Assembly: GCA_003024985.2 (NCBI GenBank)
Contig: PXIH01S0001564.1
Source of the DNA: Euperipatoides rowelli
Taxonomy: Eukaryota > Onychophora > Udeonychophora > Euonychophora > Peripatopsidae
Direction: 5' to 3' (one strand)
Length of the DNA stretch: 10,546 nucleotides
Translations under genes and position numbers: made by a program
Shown here: piece by piece, positions 1-7,936 of the stretch
Numbering within the stretch: the stretch's first letter is position 1
Layout: each line of letters starts with the position of its first letter
The notes under the pieces: generated by a model
What the model was told of the DNA's origin: nothing
Seen by the model: only the letters and a program-made list of their open reading frames with translations
Database searches by the model: none

Positions 1-1249
1 CTAATTAATGATCAATAGGGTGGAATATATATAATCAAAGATTTGTTTCGCCTATGAATTAGATTCATTTTTTTTTTAATGAGAATCTATGATCAAAAAA
101 AAAATCACCATATTTATCAAATTATTTTTGGAATACTAATAAAATTTGCAGCTAATTTGGAAGAAGTTCACATACATTCAGGGGCATTGAGAGGGGGGAT
201 GCAGGAGGGGGTGGAAAAAGTATCCGGGTCCCATTGTGACTCAAGAGGCCTACAACTTTTTTTTTTTTACACAAAGGGGCAAGGGTGTATTCAGGGCTTC
301 TAGACATTTTCAAAAATTTTAAACTCGACAGCCAAAAAAAAAAAAAGCTTATCAAATCTGAAATGAGCCCATAAAATATTTTGTCCTGGGCCCAATACAT
401 ACATTTTAACCTTTTTAGTATGGAATAAAATCAGGAAAAAAAAATCAATAATTCCCCATGATAAAATGTCTGAAAGATTTACACTCCATAATTGACTCGC
501 ATTCACTGAAGAGTGTTAAGTTGTCACACTCTTATCTTTGAGAACTTCTAAATGAAATGACCAACCTGGGTAGTTTGATACTTCCTGTGGCTTCTATATT
601 GGTCAGTCTCCTCATTTTATCTGTGTTGCTAAAGAAATTCGCCAAAGGTGACAAAAATATCATAAAAAGATGAGCGCAGAGATTGTTAAAATCTCGTGCA
701 AAGATGTCCCAGTATACAAGTAATATGCACTCATCAATGTTATAGGATTGATAGTGAGGGCAGATTCTAAAATGCTTTGTAATTTATTTTTCTTTCTCCT
801 TCAGCATTTTTTTATTAATATACAGAGAGAGAAAATATCAACATAGATTTGATGATGGACTTTGATGTCATGTTAATTACTTCAAGGTTGAACAATCAAC
901 TCTTACGTTGAAGTTCCATCAGTTCAATTTGTTATTGTTCTTTTGTAAAAGGTCAGAGCCAATCTATTAATGTGTCTGTGTTTAAACGAGTATACTACCT
1001 GTAATTCTTGAATGGTACCATAGTATTGGCAATACCTGATAATGTTGAGGACATTTTTTAATGATCTGAAGAACTTTGCCACATTATATTTGACGGAGTT
1101 CAGTTCCAAAATAAATTACAAGAAAGTAGCCCTGAAGACCTCCAAATTATTCAAATGGATTGTGGATCATGACTCCCCTTTCACCAATAAAATTTTGGTT
1201 AAATTATAACTTGGATTTGAAATCTTTTGTATACAGTTTTCAGCATAGG
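1..1249. other. AT-rich DNA with no recognisable gene
   Basis: All reading frames are short, and the longest open stretches run through homopolymer A or T tracts rather than protein-like sequence. A G-rich patch lies at 181-214, with runs of four, six and five G. Poly-A or poly-T tracts occur near 68-79, 257-268 and 335-347. The block around 160-420 has a different base composition from its surroundings and may be an old interspersed repeat, but I cannot name it. I see no splice-bounded exon that I would defend. Confidence 0.6.
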
Positions 1250-1312
1250 ATTGGGGTAGAATAGCATAACATTGGGGTGGTGAAGCATAATGTTTGAGTG
1301 GAGTAGTATAAT
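1250..1312. repeat. 21-bp minisatellite, left segment (three units)
   Basis: Three consecutive 21-bp units lie at 1250-1270, 1271-1291 and 1292-1312. The consensus begins ATTGGGGTGG and ends GCATAAC. They match the larger array at about 2396-3000, so the two were probably one array before the foldback element and its flanks came to lie between them. The last unit ends in AGTAGTATAAT (1302-1312). The same 11 bases recur at 2368-2378, just beyond the foldback, which is either a target-site duplication or simply another copy of the repeat unit. Confidence 0.85.
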
Positions 1313-1380
1313 AAGTAATCTCGCAATTAAATGCTATTTTTCAGGTGAAATGACAGAAGAAAGAAAAAAAAAAAAAAATT

Positions 1381-1658
1381 CAGCAAGCTCTTTCCGTTAA
1401 AAAGATATTTATTGATAAAACCATAAAGCCAATAAAAAATGTAGAGATAGCAATATATCTTTCACAATACACAATAATTTTTCTTCGGGACATTGCTATT
1501 ATAAAAAATGAAAAACACTAATGAGAAATGGTAAACAAGTTTTAAAAACCTTATTAATATAGTCTAAACAAAAATTCCACACATATTGATTACATCCTTT
1601 TCCAAATACATTTCTTTTGTAAACACACTGTTATAAATTTAAAGATACTAATTGTAGC
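1381..1658 (+). repeat. Foldback element, left outer arm
   Basis: This 278-bp segment is the inverted counterpart of 2066-2339. It ends ATACTAATTGTAGC, and the right arm begins with the exact complement GCTACAATTAGTAT. Differences from the right arm are scattered substitutions plus a few short indels, for example around 1600-1620 and an extra CTCTTTC-type heptamer in the right arm near its outer end. Confidence 0.85.
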
Positions 1659-1961
1659 AGAAGCCGTAAAAAAACTCGATGGCCTAAGTATTTTACCGAA
1701 TTTTTAACATCTGCACATATATTTTCATCATTATGGTAGGTTTTCCGGATATTGGATCAAAATTCTCAAAATCGATCAAAAAATGATTATTTCACCTCTA
1801 GATTATCCTAGGGTTGGGGAAAAGTGGGTTTAATACCTAGTTGGAGTTAGGGTTCAGGGTTAGGGTAAGGTTAGGACTGTAAACAAAAAAAAATAAGGTT
1901 GCTTTCCATCTTGATCATGTGACTAAAGATGACTTAGGCATTTCAATTTTTAATGCCTCGT
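1659..1961. mobile_element. 303-bp MITE-like insert nested in the foldback
   Basis: The insert separates ATTGTAGC (1651-1658) from ATTGCAGC (1962-1969), an 8-bp duplication with one transition. The uninterrupted right arm shows the original site read ATTGTAGC followed directly by CCCGTGAG, so removing 303 bp plus one copy of the 8-mer restores the arm. The two ends form imperfect inverted repeats of about 30 bp: 1659-1689 against the complement of 1932-1961, both closing on GCCTAAGT. An 8-bp duplication is typical of hAT-type insertion, though other superfamilies also make 8-9 bp. There is no coding potential. It contains a short TTAGGG-like stretch at 1846-1875. Confidence 0.75.
1846..1875 (+). 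repeat. Degenerate TTAGGG-like stretch
   Basis: Within the 303-bp insert, about 30 bases read as imperfect copies of the animal telomere hexamer (GTTAGGGTTCAGGGTTAGGG followed by TAAGGTTAGG). It is too short and degenerate, and too clearly internal to a mobile element, to be taken as a telomere. Short tracts of this kind occur inside some non-autonomous elements. Confidence 0.6.
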
Positions 1962-1966
1962 ATTGC

Positions 1967-2065
1967 AGCCCCGTGAGTTTCTTATTTAATACTAGTTTGT
2001 GGCATTAAATAACAATTGCTTATTCAACGTCACAAACTAGTATTAAATAAGAAACTCACGGGGCT
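1967..2065. repeat. Perfect 35-bp inner stem of the foldback
   Basis: Bases 1967-2001 and 2031-2065 are exact reverse complements over 35 positions, with a 29-base loop (2002-2030). This is the innermost part of the hairpin element. The outer arms show many differences, so perfect identity here is notable. A transcript across it would form a strong hairpin. No mature small RNA can be inferred from sequence alone. Confidence 0.9.
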
Positions 2066-2339
2066 ACAATTAGTATCTTTAAATTTATAACAGTGTATTT
2101 AGTAGAAATTTATGTAATCAATATGTCTGGAATTTTTTTAGACTATATTAAGGTTTTTAAAACTTGTTTACCATTTTCTCATTATTGTTTTTCATTTTTT
2201 ATAATAACAATGTTCTGAATGTCCTGAAGAACAATTATTGTGTATTGTGAAAGATATCAAGGTATCTCGCCATTTTTTATTGGTTTTATAAGCTTTATCA
2301 ATAAATATCTTTTTAACGGAAAGAGGAAAGAGCGTGCTG
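2066..2339 (-). repeat. Foldback element, right outer arm
   Basis: This is the inverted counterpart of 1381-1658. Unlike the left arm it is uninterrupted, and it runs straight into the inner stem at 2031-2065. It therefore shows what the left arm looked like before the 303-bp insertion. Its outer end reads GCGTGCTG and is followed by a T-rich stretch (2340-2360) that partly complements the A-rich stretch at 1360-1380. Confidence 0.85.
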
Positions 2340-2371
2340 TATTTTGTTTGTTTTTCTTGCCTCTATCAGTA

Positions 2372-2471
2372 GTATAATCGTATAGCCTAAGTAACATTGG
2401 GCTGAAGAAAAATAACATTGGGGGTGGAATAATGTATTATTGAGTTAGAGTAGCAAAGCATTGAGATGGAG
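2372..2471 (+). repeat. 100-bp duplicated block, copy A
   Basis: This block recurs at 2735-2834 with only about two differences that I can see (GTATAATCG against GTATCATCG, and AATGTATT against AATGTAAT). It covers the unique stretch TCGTATAGCCTAAGTAAC and the first units of the array. Copy A directly follows the right flank of the foldback element. Such high identity within an otherwise degenerate array points to a recent duplication. Confidence 0.9.
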
Positions 2472-2702
2472 TAACATAACATTTGGTTGGAGAATAATAA
2501 CATTGGGGTGGAGTATCATAACAATGGGGTAGGGTATGTTACATTGGGGGGGGGGAGATATCATAACATTAGGATGGAGAAGCAAAACATTGGGATGGAG
2601 TATCAAAACATTGGGATGAATTAGCATAACATTGGGTTGGACTACCATAATATTTGGTTGGAATAGCATAGCAATGGGGTGGTGTACCATAACATTGAGA
2701 TG

Positions 2703-2734
2703 GTAAACACACTGTTATAAATTTAAAGATACTA
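2703..2734 (+). repeat. 32-bp scrap of the foldback left arm
   Basis: The sequence matches 1619-1650 exactly (GTAAACACACTG through AAAGATACTA) and lies in the minisatellite, immediately before duplicated block B. It agrees with the left arm rather than the right arm, because the right arm reads ATACACTG where the left reads ACACACTG. It is best read as a deletion or repair scar from a duplicated copy of the foldback locus, and not as an independent insertion. Confidence 0.8.
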
Positions 2735-2834
2735 GTATCATCGTATAGCCTAAGTAACATTGGGCTGAAGAAAAATAACATTGGGGGTGGAATAATGTAA
2801 TATTGAGTTAGAGTAGCAAAGCATTGAGATGGAG
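2735..2834 (+). repeat. 100-bp duplicated block, copy B
   Basis: This is the near-identical partner of 2372-2471, starting 363 bp further on. In copy A the block is preceded by the right flank of the foldback. Here it is preceded by a fragment of the left arm, so the two copies differ at their left junction. Past 2834 the copies diverge. Confidence 0.9.
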
Positions 2835-2999
2835 CAGTGAGGTGGTTTACGATGACTTTGGGTGGAGTAGCATTGGAGTGGAATAGTGTAACATTTGGGT
2901 ATGGAGTAGACTAACACTGGGTGGAAGTAGCATAGTGTAACAATTGGGTATGGAGTAGCCTAACACTGGGTGGAGTAGCATTACATTGAGATGAAGCAC

Positions 3000-3934
3000 C
3001 ACAGATTGTTTGTCTTATTCCAGTCTTAACATGATATTGTATGTTGCTTTTTCATTGGTATTATCTACTACACCTACTAATTAATTGTTTTCTTTTTGAT
3101 TATATGTAAATTAGCAAGCCAATACCAAATTTTATCTAAAACTCCATATGTTTATTTTCTTTCCTTTAATGTTAGATGGTTCATTTATTCTAGTGTCAAC
3201 ACCATTTCCAAATTTGAAAAATGTTATTTCATTTTAGATGTTTGAGTAGATTTTTAAAAAAAATTGTGATATTATCCCGTGTTTTGACAAAAAGCTATTA
3301 ATTTTCAAAGCTATGAAATTAAAATCTAGATAATACGTATCAATATTGATTTCATTTAGATTATTTTTCTAGTAGAGATATTGATTGAAATAATAGATTC
3401 CCTATTTTTCAATTCAAAACTTTATCGATCATTTCTTCTGGTAAAAGATGAGCTTGAGGTAAAGTTATTAAAAAGCCAGAACTCTTCCTAAAGAATACAG
3501 CTACTCCAGTTATAATATTTTAAAAAAAAAATTAATGTTTTATGTTATCATTTTTAATAAGATATCATTATTATATGAAGTTTATTTTAACTCCCTTAGC
3601 TATCATCACTTTTTTTTTTTGATTATATATTACAATTGGCTTATTTAATAGTGATTCTCTAAAAGATTTCATTAGCAATATTTTTTTTTTTTTGCATTTC
3701 AATTTTTAGAGAATTAGAATAGGTAGTTATATTATTTGAAAATCTTTATTTTATTGACTTTTGCTTTTGAAATAATGTAATACATCTTATTCAAGCTAGA
3801 CTGGGATTGATTAAAATAGAAAAAAAAAGCTAAAGCTTAGGGCTAGAAATTAGATGAAAATCTCCCAGTTCACTGGGTTCTAGAAGATTTTAGAAAGAAA
3901 ATAAATATTTTTATTAACATGTATTATAAAGTTA
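3000..3934. other. AT-rich DNA with no recognisable gene
   Basis: No open frame of protein-like composition is visible on either strand. Homopolymer T and A tracts are frequent (for example 3610-3620 and 3681-3693). One short stem is exact: ATTCTCTAAAA at 3654-3664 pairs with TTTTAGAGAAT at 3704-3714, across a T-rich loop. I see nothing else of note. Confidence 0.6.
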
Positions 3935-3960
3935 TCTCTCTCTATCTATCTATCTATCTA
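3935..3960 (+). repeat. TC / TCTA microsatellite
   Basis: Three TC units pass into five TCTA units (TCTATCTATCTATCTATCTA at 3941-3960). This is a simple sequence repeat with no other function visible. Confidence 0.95.
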
Positions 3961-3988
3961 AGTAGAAGGAAAATAGGCATTCTAAAAC

Positions 3989-4580
3989 ACTTCCGGTTTG
4001 GTTACTTCCAGTCCCGGGTCAAAGGTCACTTCCTGATTTAGAAAAAAATCCAAGATGGCCAACTTCAGGTTCCTATTTATTATAGGTTTAAGGCCTTTTT
4101 TACCGGAAAGGATGTCATATTATGATGTATTATGGGATATATGTCCACCCATAATGTATTTCAAAATCCAAGATGGCCAACTTCTGGTTTATGTTTCTTA
4201 AAGGTATAAGGGCATTTTACCACTGGAAGTGACAAAATTCAAGATGGATGACTTCCTGTTTCCGGTCTAGATGCTAAAATACCTGCCCATAATGCATTGC
4301 AAAATCCAAGATGGCCAACTTCCTGTTTCTTAAAAGTATAAGGGCATTTTGCCACTGGATGTGACTAAATTCAAGATGACTGACTTCCTGTTTCCAGGCT
4401 AGGTGCTAAATCACCTTCCCATAATACATTGTAAAATCCAAGATGGCCAACTTCTGGTTCCTGTTTTATTGTCTTAGGTGCTAAAACACCTACCATAATC
4501 CATTGCAAAATCTAAGATGGCAGATATCTAAAACACCTACCCATAATGCATTGCAAAATCCAAGATGGCTGGCCATAAGT
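3989..4580 (+). repeat. Tandem array with CAAGATGGC and ACTTCC motifs
   Basis: Copies of CAAGATGG or close variants begin at 4051, 4169, 4240, 4307, 4372, 4439, 4513 and 4561. Spacing is mostly 65-74 bp, with a higher-order period near 132-138 bp. Most copies are followed by an ACTTCCTGTTT-like block, and alternate units are preceded by CCCATAATGCATTGCAAAAT. AAGATGGC is the core bound by YY1-type zinc-finger proteins, and ACTTCC(GG) is the complement of the GGAA core bound by ETS proteins (known motif preferences). Whether the array regulates anything is unknown. The minus-strand open frame through 4490-4693 is a by-product of the repeat. Confidence 0.8.
4016..4028 (+). promoter_or_regulatory. 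DR1 nuclear-receptor-like site
   Basis: GGGTCAAAGGTCA is two AGGTCA-type half sites in direct orientation with a one-base spacer, the layout preferred by HNF4, COUP-TF and RXR-type receptors. It sits at the head of the motif array, 19 bases after an ACTTCCGG ETS-type site (3989-3996). The match is visible; binding is inference, and isolated 13-mers arise by chance in large genomes. Confidence 0.4.
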
Positions 4581-4588
4581 GACATCAT

Positions 4589-4820
4589 AGGATGTGCCAG
4601 ATGATTATTCAATACAGATAACTTACAACAGCTGCCATTAAAGGCTTCATGATAGACGCTATATAAAGCATTATGGGTAAAATTACCTGTCAAAACAATT
4701 GATAGTTCAAAACATTACCAGGCAATTCTAATAGATTTTTAAATATAGTCGACTAGCATTAGACAAAACATAAATATTTTGAATCAATATATAAAATAAA
4801 AGTATGATTTTAAATTATTA
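4589..4820 (+). repeat. 232-bp dispersed repeat, copy 1
   Basis: This aligns end to end with 10159-10390 with about 20 scattered substitutions. The last 80 bases, from GACTAGCATTAGACAAAACA onward, are identical. It contains CTATATAAAG and a 9-base stem (4681-4689 with 4719-4727, one mismatch). It follows the motif array directly. The element carries ATTATGGGTA, the complement of TACCCATAAT found repeatedly in that array, so the two families may be related. No coding potential or target-site duplication is evident. Confidence 0.9.
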
Positions 4821-6130
4821 TATATTAAATATATTTAAACAAATTGTATTAAAATTCATAAAACCCAAACACTGATATTATTTTGGATAAATCCATTGGT
4901 GGTATGAATTATAATTTCTTAATTATGTCGGATATCATCACACTAATTACTCATCACAGATTAAATATAGAACTGCACTAAAATAATAAATTAAATAAAT
5001 GGATATATTTAAATTTAAATTGATTTAAATAGTCTCATAACTACTATCTTTTAGTACTATAATACACACTTAGTATAAACACTCCTCAAATTATTATTTC
5101 AAAAGAAATGATATGAGAACAATCATGATCACGCTCGAAACACAACACCCCCCTCCAGTGTGATATGTGTTGATGTCCTTCCCTAGGTTTAATTTTTCTT
5201 TCTTGACTCCCACTCAACTACATTCCGATACTCCGATAAATAAATATTTAAACTAAAGTTTTAATATAATAATTTTATTTCTCGAAAAATGAGAATAAAA
5301 GATAATCCCTTTTAAATTGTTTTTACACTTTACCATTGGTTATATTGCCTTTGTTAATTGTTCTTTTAGTTGAAATTGAACTGAAAATTGTTTTTTTTTA
5401 ATCAGTGTCTATAAATTAAATTGTACTTTTTGTTTGTTGTGTTTTACTTTGTCACTTAAATTAATTATATTATTTCATAAGTAGTTTCTCACCTATTACA
5501 GATCAGATTGTAATGATTCTTTTATGTCACTATAATTCATTTGGTTATTTAAAGCACTACTAAATCAAAATCTTAATGTTGCCTTTTTCATTTTCTTATC
5601 TTTGAGATTTGCATATTGGCTAACAGTCTGCTCTCTTACCTCCTGCACCTCCTTATTTGTTTCTCACTCTCCAAATGTAACAAAGCTATTTTAAAGCGTG
5701 GTGCGAGCAGATTGGACCGCATACGGTTGTCACTGTGTTTTTCTCTCTCTCAGACACATATTGAAATGAATGATTATTTGTTGAATTAATATTACTGAAC
5801 CTATATTTTTAATTATTTTTATTTTTTTTAAGTTTGTTATGCATTGGTCTAGTTAGATAGTTTAATATTTATATTTTCTTTTGATTAAGTGGTCATTCTA
5901 TATGGTTAGTTAGATGCCATGTTAATTCTACGTTATAAATGCACATTTATTTTTAAATGTGCACTTAATGTGGATGCATAAACTTACCTCTGATGTTAAT
6001 GATCTTATCATTGATAAAAACTTTTAGACAATAAATATCTGACTTTGAGGTATACACCTGAGTGATTTTCCTATTGAGAACTCTAACACACGCTGTGATG
6101 GACGACTATATCAATGTATTGTTCTTTTGC
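4821..6130. other. AT-rich DNA with no recognisable gene
   Basis: Bases 4821-5090 and 5230-5470 are extremely AT-rich. A less AT-rich patch at 5580-5760 ends in a pyrimidine tract closing on CAG (5738-5754), which resembles a splice acceptor, but no convincing exon follows. At 5940-5963 TGCACATTTA and TAAATGTGCA form an exact 10-bp stem with a 4-base loop. I cannot assign a function to any of these. Confidence 0.55.
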
Positions 6131-6136
6131 TAATCA

Positions 6137-6868
6137 TGCCAGCATCTCCGCTTTCCGCCTTTACGTATAATGAAGCACTATGGAAATTTTATCAAATCCA
6201 CAGGTTGCGATCTGTGAGGAACATTACCAATATTTGAACAAACTGAGGAGAACAGGCTAACTATTTGGGCTAAATTAAGACTAGCCTATGACATTCTTTA
6301 TTTTCAAACTACAATGTAAAACTCGCTAAAATCTGCTAATGAAAAATTAAATAAAGAGGATACCTCCATCTTTGCCCCTATAAAAGTTGAAACATCAATC
6401 TATCAAGACGATCATGATGATAATTATTATGAGGAGGGAAGAATATGATCACTAAGAAATCTTGAACCAACAGCATTGGGAAATCAGAAGAGAAGTTATG
6501 CAGTAGCACTAAAGAACAATGGTACAGTAAACTAAAGCTGACGGAAGTTTCCACCAGTGATAGCAAGCAGACAACCAGCTATTCACCAAAGACCGATGAA
6601 TGGTGTACGGACAAATATTATACCAAGATGCTGATGAAAAAAATCATATTAAAGTTTCTTTAGTCATATGTTTCAGATACTGATATCTTGCTGATGTTTT
6701 CAAAGAATAAATTCAACCACAGAGTTTACCAACAGAAGTTTAGACCAAAATTGTGTTTGTAAGTTGCCGGTGATATTTGTTCAAAATTGCTTCACCAGAT
6801 CCGAAGAAGTGCTTCCAATCGACAGTGAGCTCACAAAGGACAATAACTTTGCGCTGCGATTAAAATAG
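6137..6868 (+). pseudogene. Broken coding-like segment, family not recognised
   Basis: The segment is GC-richer than its surroundings, and protein-like open stretches succeed one another in alternating frames. An ATG at 6180 opens 26 residues (MEILSNPQVAICEEHYQYLN onward) to TAA at 6258. A second frame runs from about 6251 to TGA at 6446, with one internal TAA at 6317, and includes an acidic stretch (DDHDDNYYEEG). A third runs from 6466 to TAG at 6661 (with WYSKLKL and EWCTDKYYTKM), continuing past TAG and TAA (6760) to TGA at 6826 (with DTDILLMFSKNKFN). A final piece in the second frame ends at TAG 6866. Amino-acid composition is ordinary, with tryptophan and cysteine, unlike random AT-rich translation. 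I infer a decayed gene or transposon-borne frame; an intron-containing gene is less likely because the breaks lack clear splice signals, apart from GTAAGT at 6759. I do not know the family. Confidence 0.45.
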
Positions 6869-7936
6869 TAAGTCACGGCATAAATTACAAATTAATTAAG
6901 TTAGTTAATATAGTTTGACCACGCATTTAATTTACACCATGTGTAATTTGTTTTTTTTATTGGTAAAACTCATATAAAAAAAGGGGTCATCTAAAGATTT
7001 AAATGTTTTTTATTGTATATATAAAATTATTAGCTACGGTCTAATGGCCATAATAAATCTTAATATGTTTCCCTAAATCCTCTTTATGGCCAGATCAATT
7101 ATTTAATGTTTAGTGTAGACTAGTTCGTGTTAGGGGTGTCCATACAAAATAGTTTAGTTAAAATATAGTTATTTTTATTGTTGTTTGAATATGTTTTTTT
7201 AGGCACGCATGATAGGCTACATTACGATATTTGTAAATCCAAATATCAAGCGATATAATATTTAATTATATTATAACTGGAGTCTTGAGTCATTTCTCCG
7301 AATGGTTGTGTTTCCAAAGAGTGTAGGATGTTCTTTTCTTTTTAGATGCTGTCAAGCCAAGAAGTTTTTATACATAAACACAGTTGCTAGTCAGATTTAA
7401 GTCCATTTGTCTAGATGCATTAATTTGATAGGGAAATCTCCCAAATGTTGTGCAATCCCAGTATTGCTTATCACAGGCCAAGTAGTTTTAATTTTTAACA
7501 CAAATAAAAAAATGAGGCCAATAAGTTAGGTATAGTAAGCTTCCAGGCTACGCCCAACCCAGCGGGGTGCACTCCTACGATGAGTCCCGTCAAAAGGTTC
7601 TGGTGTACCTGGATGACTTAGCATTACACACATGCACACAAGTTTCTCACTATTAATGGCATACATAGGCTATAGGGACAAATATATAAAGTAATATTTT
7701 ATAGCGATTTTCGGCTCTGTTGTTTATTTCAAAATTTATCTTGTTGAATATTCTTTTAAATATTTATTAGTTTAGTTTGACCATAATCATGATTTTATCA
7801 GACAGTTTTGACAGGGCTTTCTGATAGATTATGGCCAAACTGTTGAAACACACTATTCTAGCTGGGAGTCGGTGAAATGAGAAATGGCAAGTTATAATCT
7901 CTCTTCACTATTTTTGATATCATGTTTTCTTGCAGT
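6869..7936. other. AT-rich DNA with a GC-rich islet and a hairpin
   Basis: No gene is recognised here. A GC-richer islet at 7541-7620 stands out from its surroundings and is described under findings. Bases 7774-7805 and 7817-7841 form an imperfect inverted repeat, AGTTTGACCATAATC against GATTATGGCCAAACT, with a few unpaired bases. Minus-strand bases just below 7937 should hold the polypurine tract and 3' LTR of the copia remnant, but I find neither. Confidence 0.55.

Larger units (their letters stand above)
1381..2339. mobile_element. Foldback (long hairpin) non-autonomous DNA element
   Basis: Two long arms are inverted copies of each other: left 1381-1658 continuing at 1970-2001, and right 2031-2339. 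They begin CAGCA and end in the matching TGCTG. They share blocks such as CTTTCCGTTAAAAAGATATT and its complement, separated by small indels; by eye the outer arms look roughly 85 percent alike. Weaker complementarity continues through A-rich and T-rich flanks to about 1351 and 2368. The centre is a short loop (2002-2030). No open frame suggests a transposase, so any mobility would have been supplied in trans. CAG...CTG ends are common in hAT-type elements, but no clean 8-bp duplication flanks this copy, so the superfamily is uncertain. A second element interrupts the left arm at 1659-1961. Confidence 0.85.
2396..2999. repeat. 21-bp minisatellite, main array
   Basis: About 25-28 tandem units average 21 bp, with consensus start ATTGGGGTGG and end GCATAAC. 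From 2396 to about 2700 they are nearly regular. One unit near 2545 carries a G expansion (nine consecutive G). After 2835 the spacing becomes irregular. Because 21 is a multiple of three, the minus strand stays open at 2445-2690 and reads as a heptapeptide repeat around HPNVMLL. That frame follows from the tandem repeat and is not a gene: it has no conserved domain, and it stops where the period slips. Confidence 0.9.

Noticed and set aside
181-214. Possible G-quadruplex
   Set aside because: The G runs could allow it, but the loops are uneven and there is no gene or regulatory context to make it meaningful.
79-506. Small open frames on both strands near the window start
   Set aside because: They run through homopolymer tracts that translate as poly-lysine or poly-phenylalanine, with no protein-like pattern.
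924-1109. 61-residue minus-strand open frame
   Set aside because: It has no recognisable motif, no supporting signals, and a length expected by chance.
1250-2999. CRISPR-like array
   Set aside because: The units are contiguous 21-bp tandem repeats without unique spacers, in eukaryotic-looking DNA.
4490-4693. Minus-strand open frame across the motif array and the 232-bp repeat
   Set aside because: It spans the junction of two repeat families and its internal repetition follows the DNA repeat.
5607-5614. ATTTGCAT octamer (POU-type site)
   Set aside because: A single 8-mer in AT-rich DNA with no promoter or gene context is expected by chance.
5983-5996. Consensus-like splice donor on the minus strand (CAGAGGTAAGTTT)
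   Set aside because: No coding-like exon lies upstream of it on that strand and no matching acceptor was identified.
6378-6566. 62-residue minus-strand open frame
   Set aside because: It is antisense to the better-supported broken coding segment on the plus strand and is rich in low-complexity leucine/serine.
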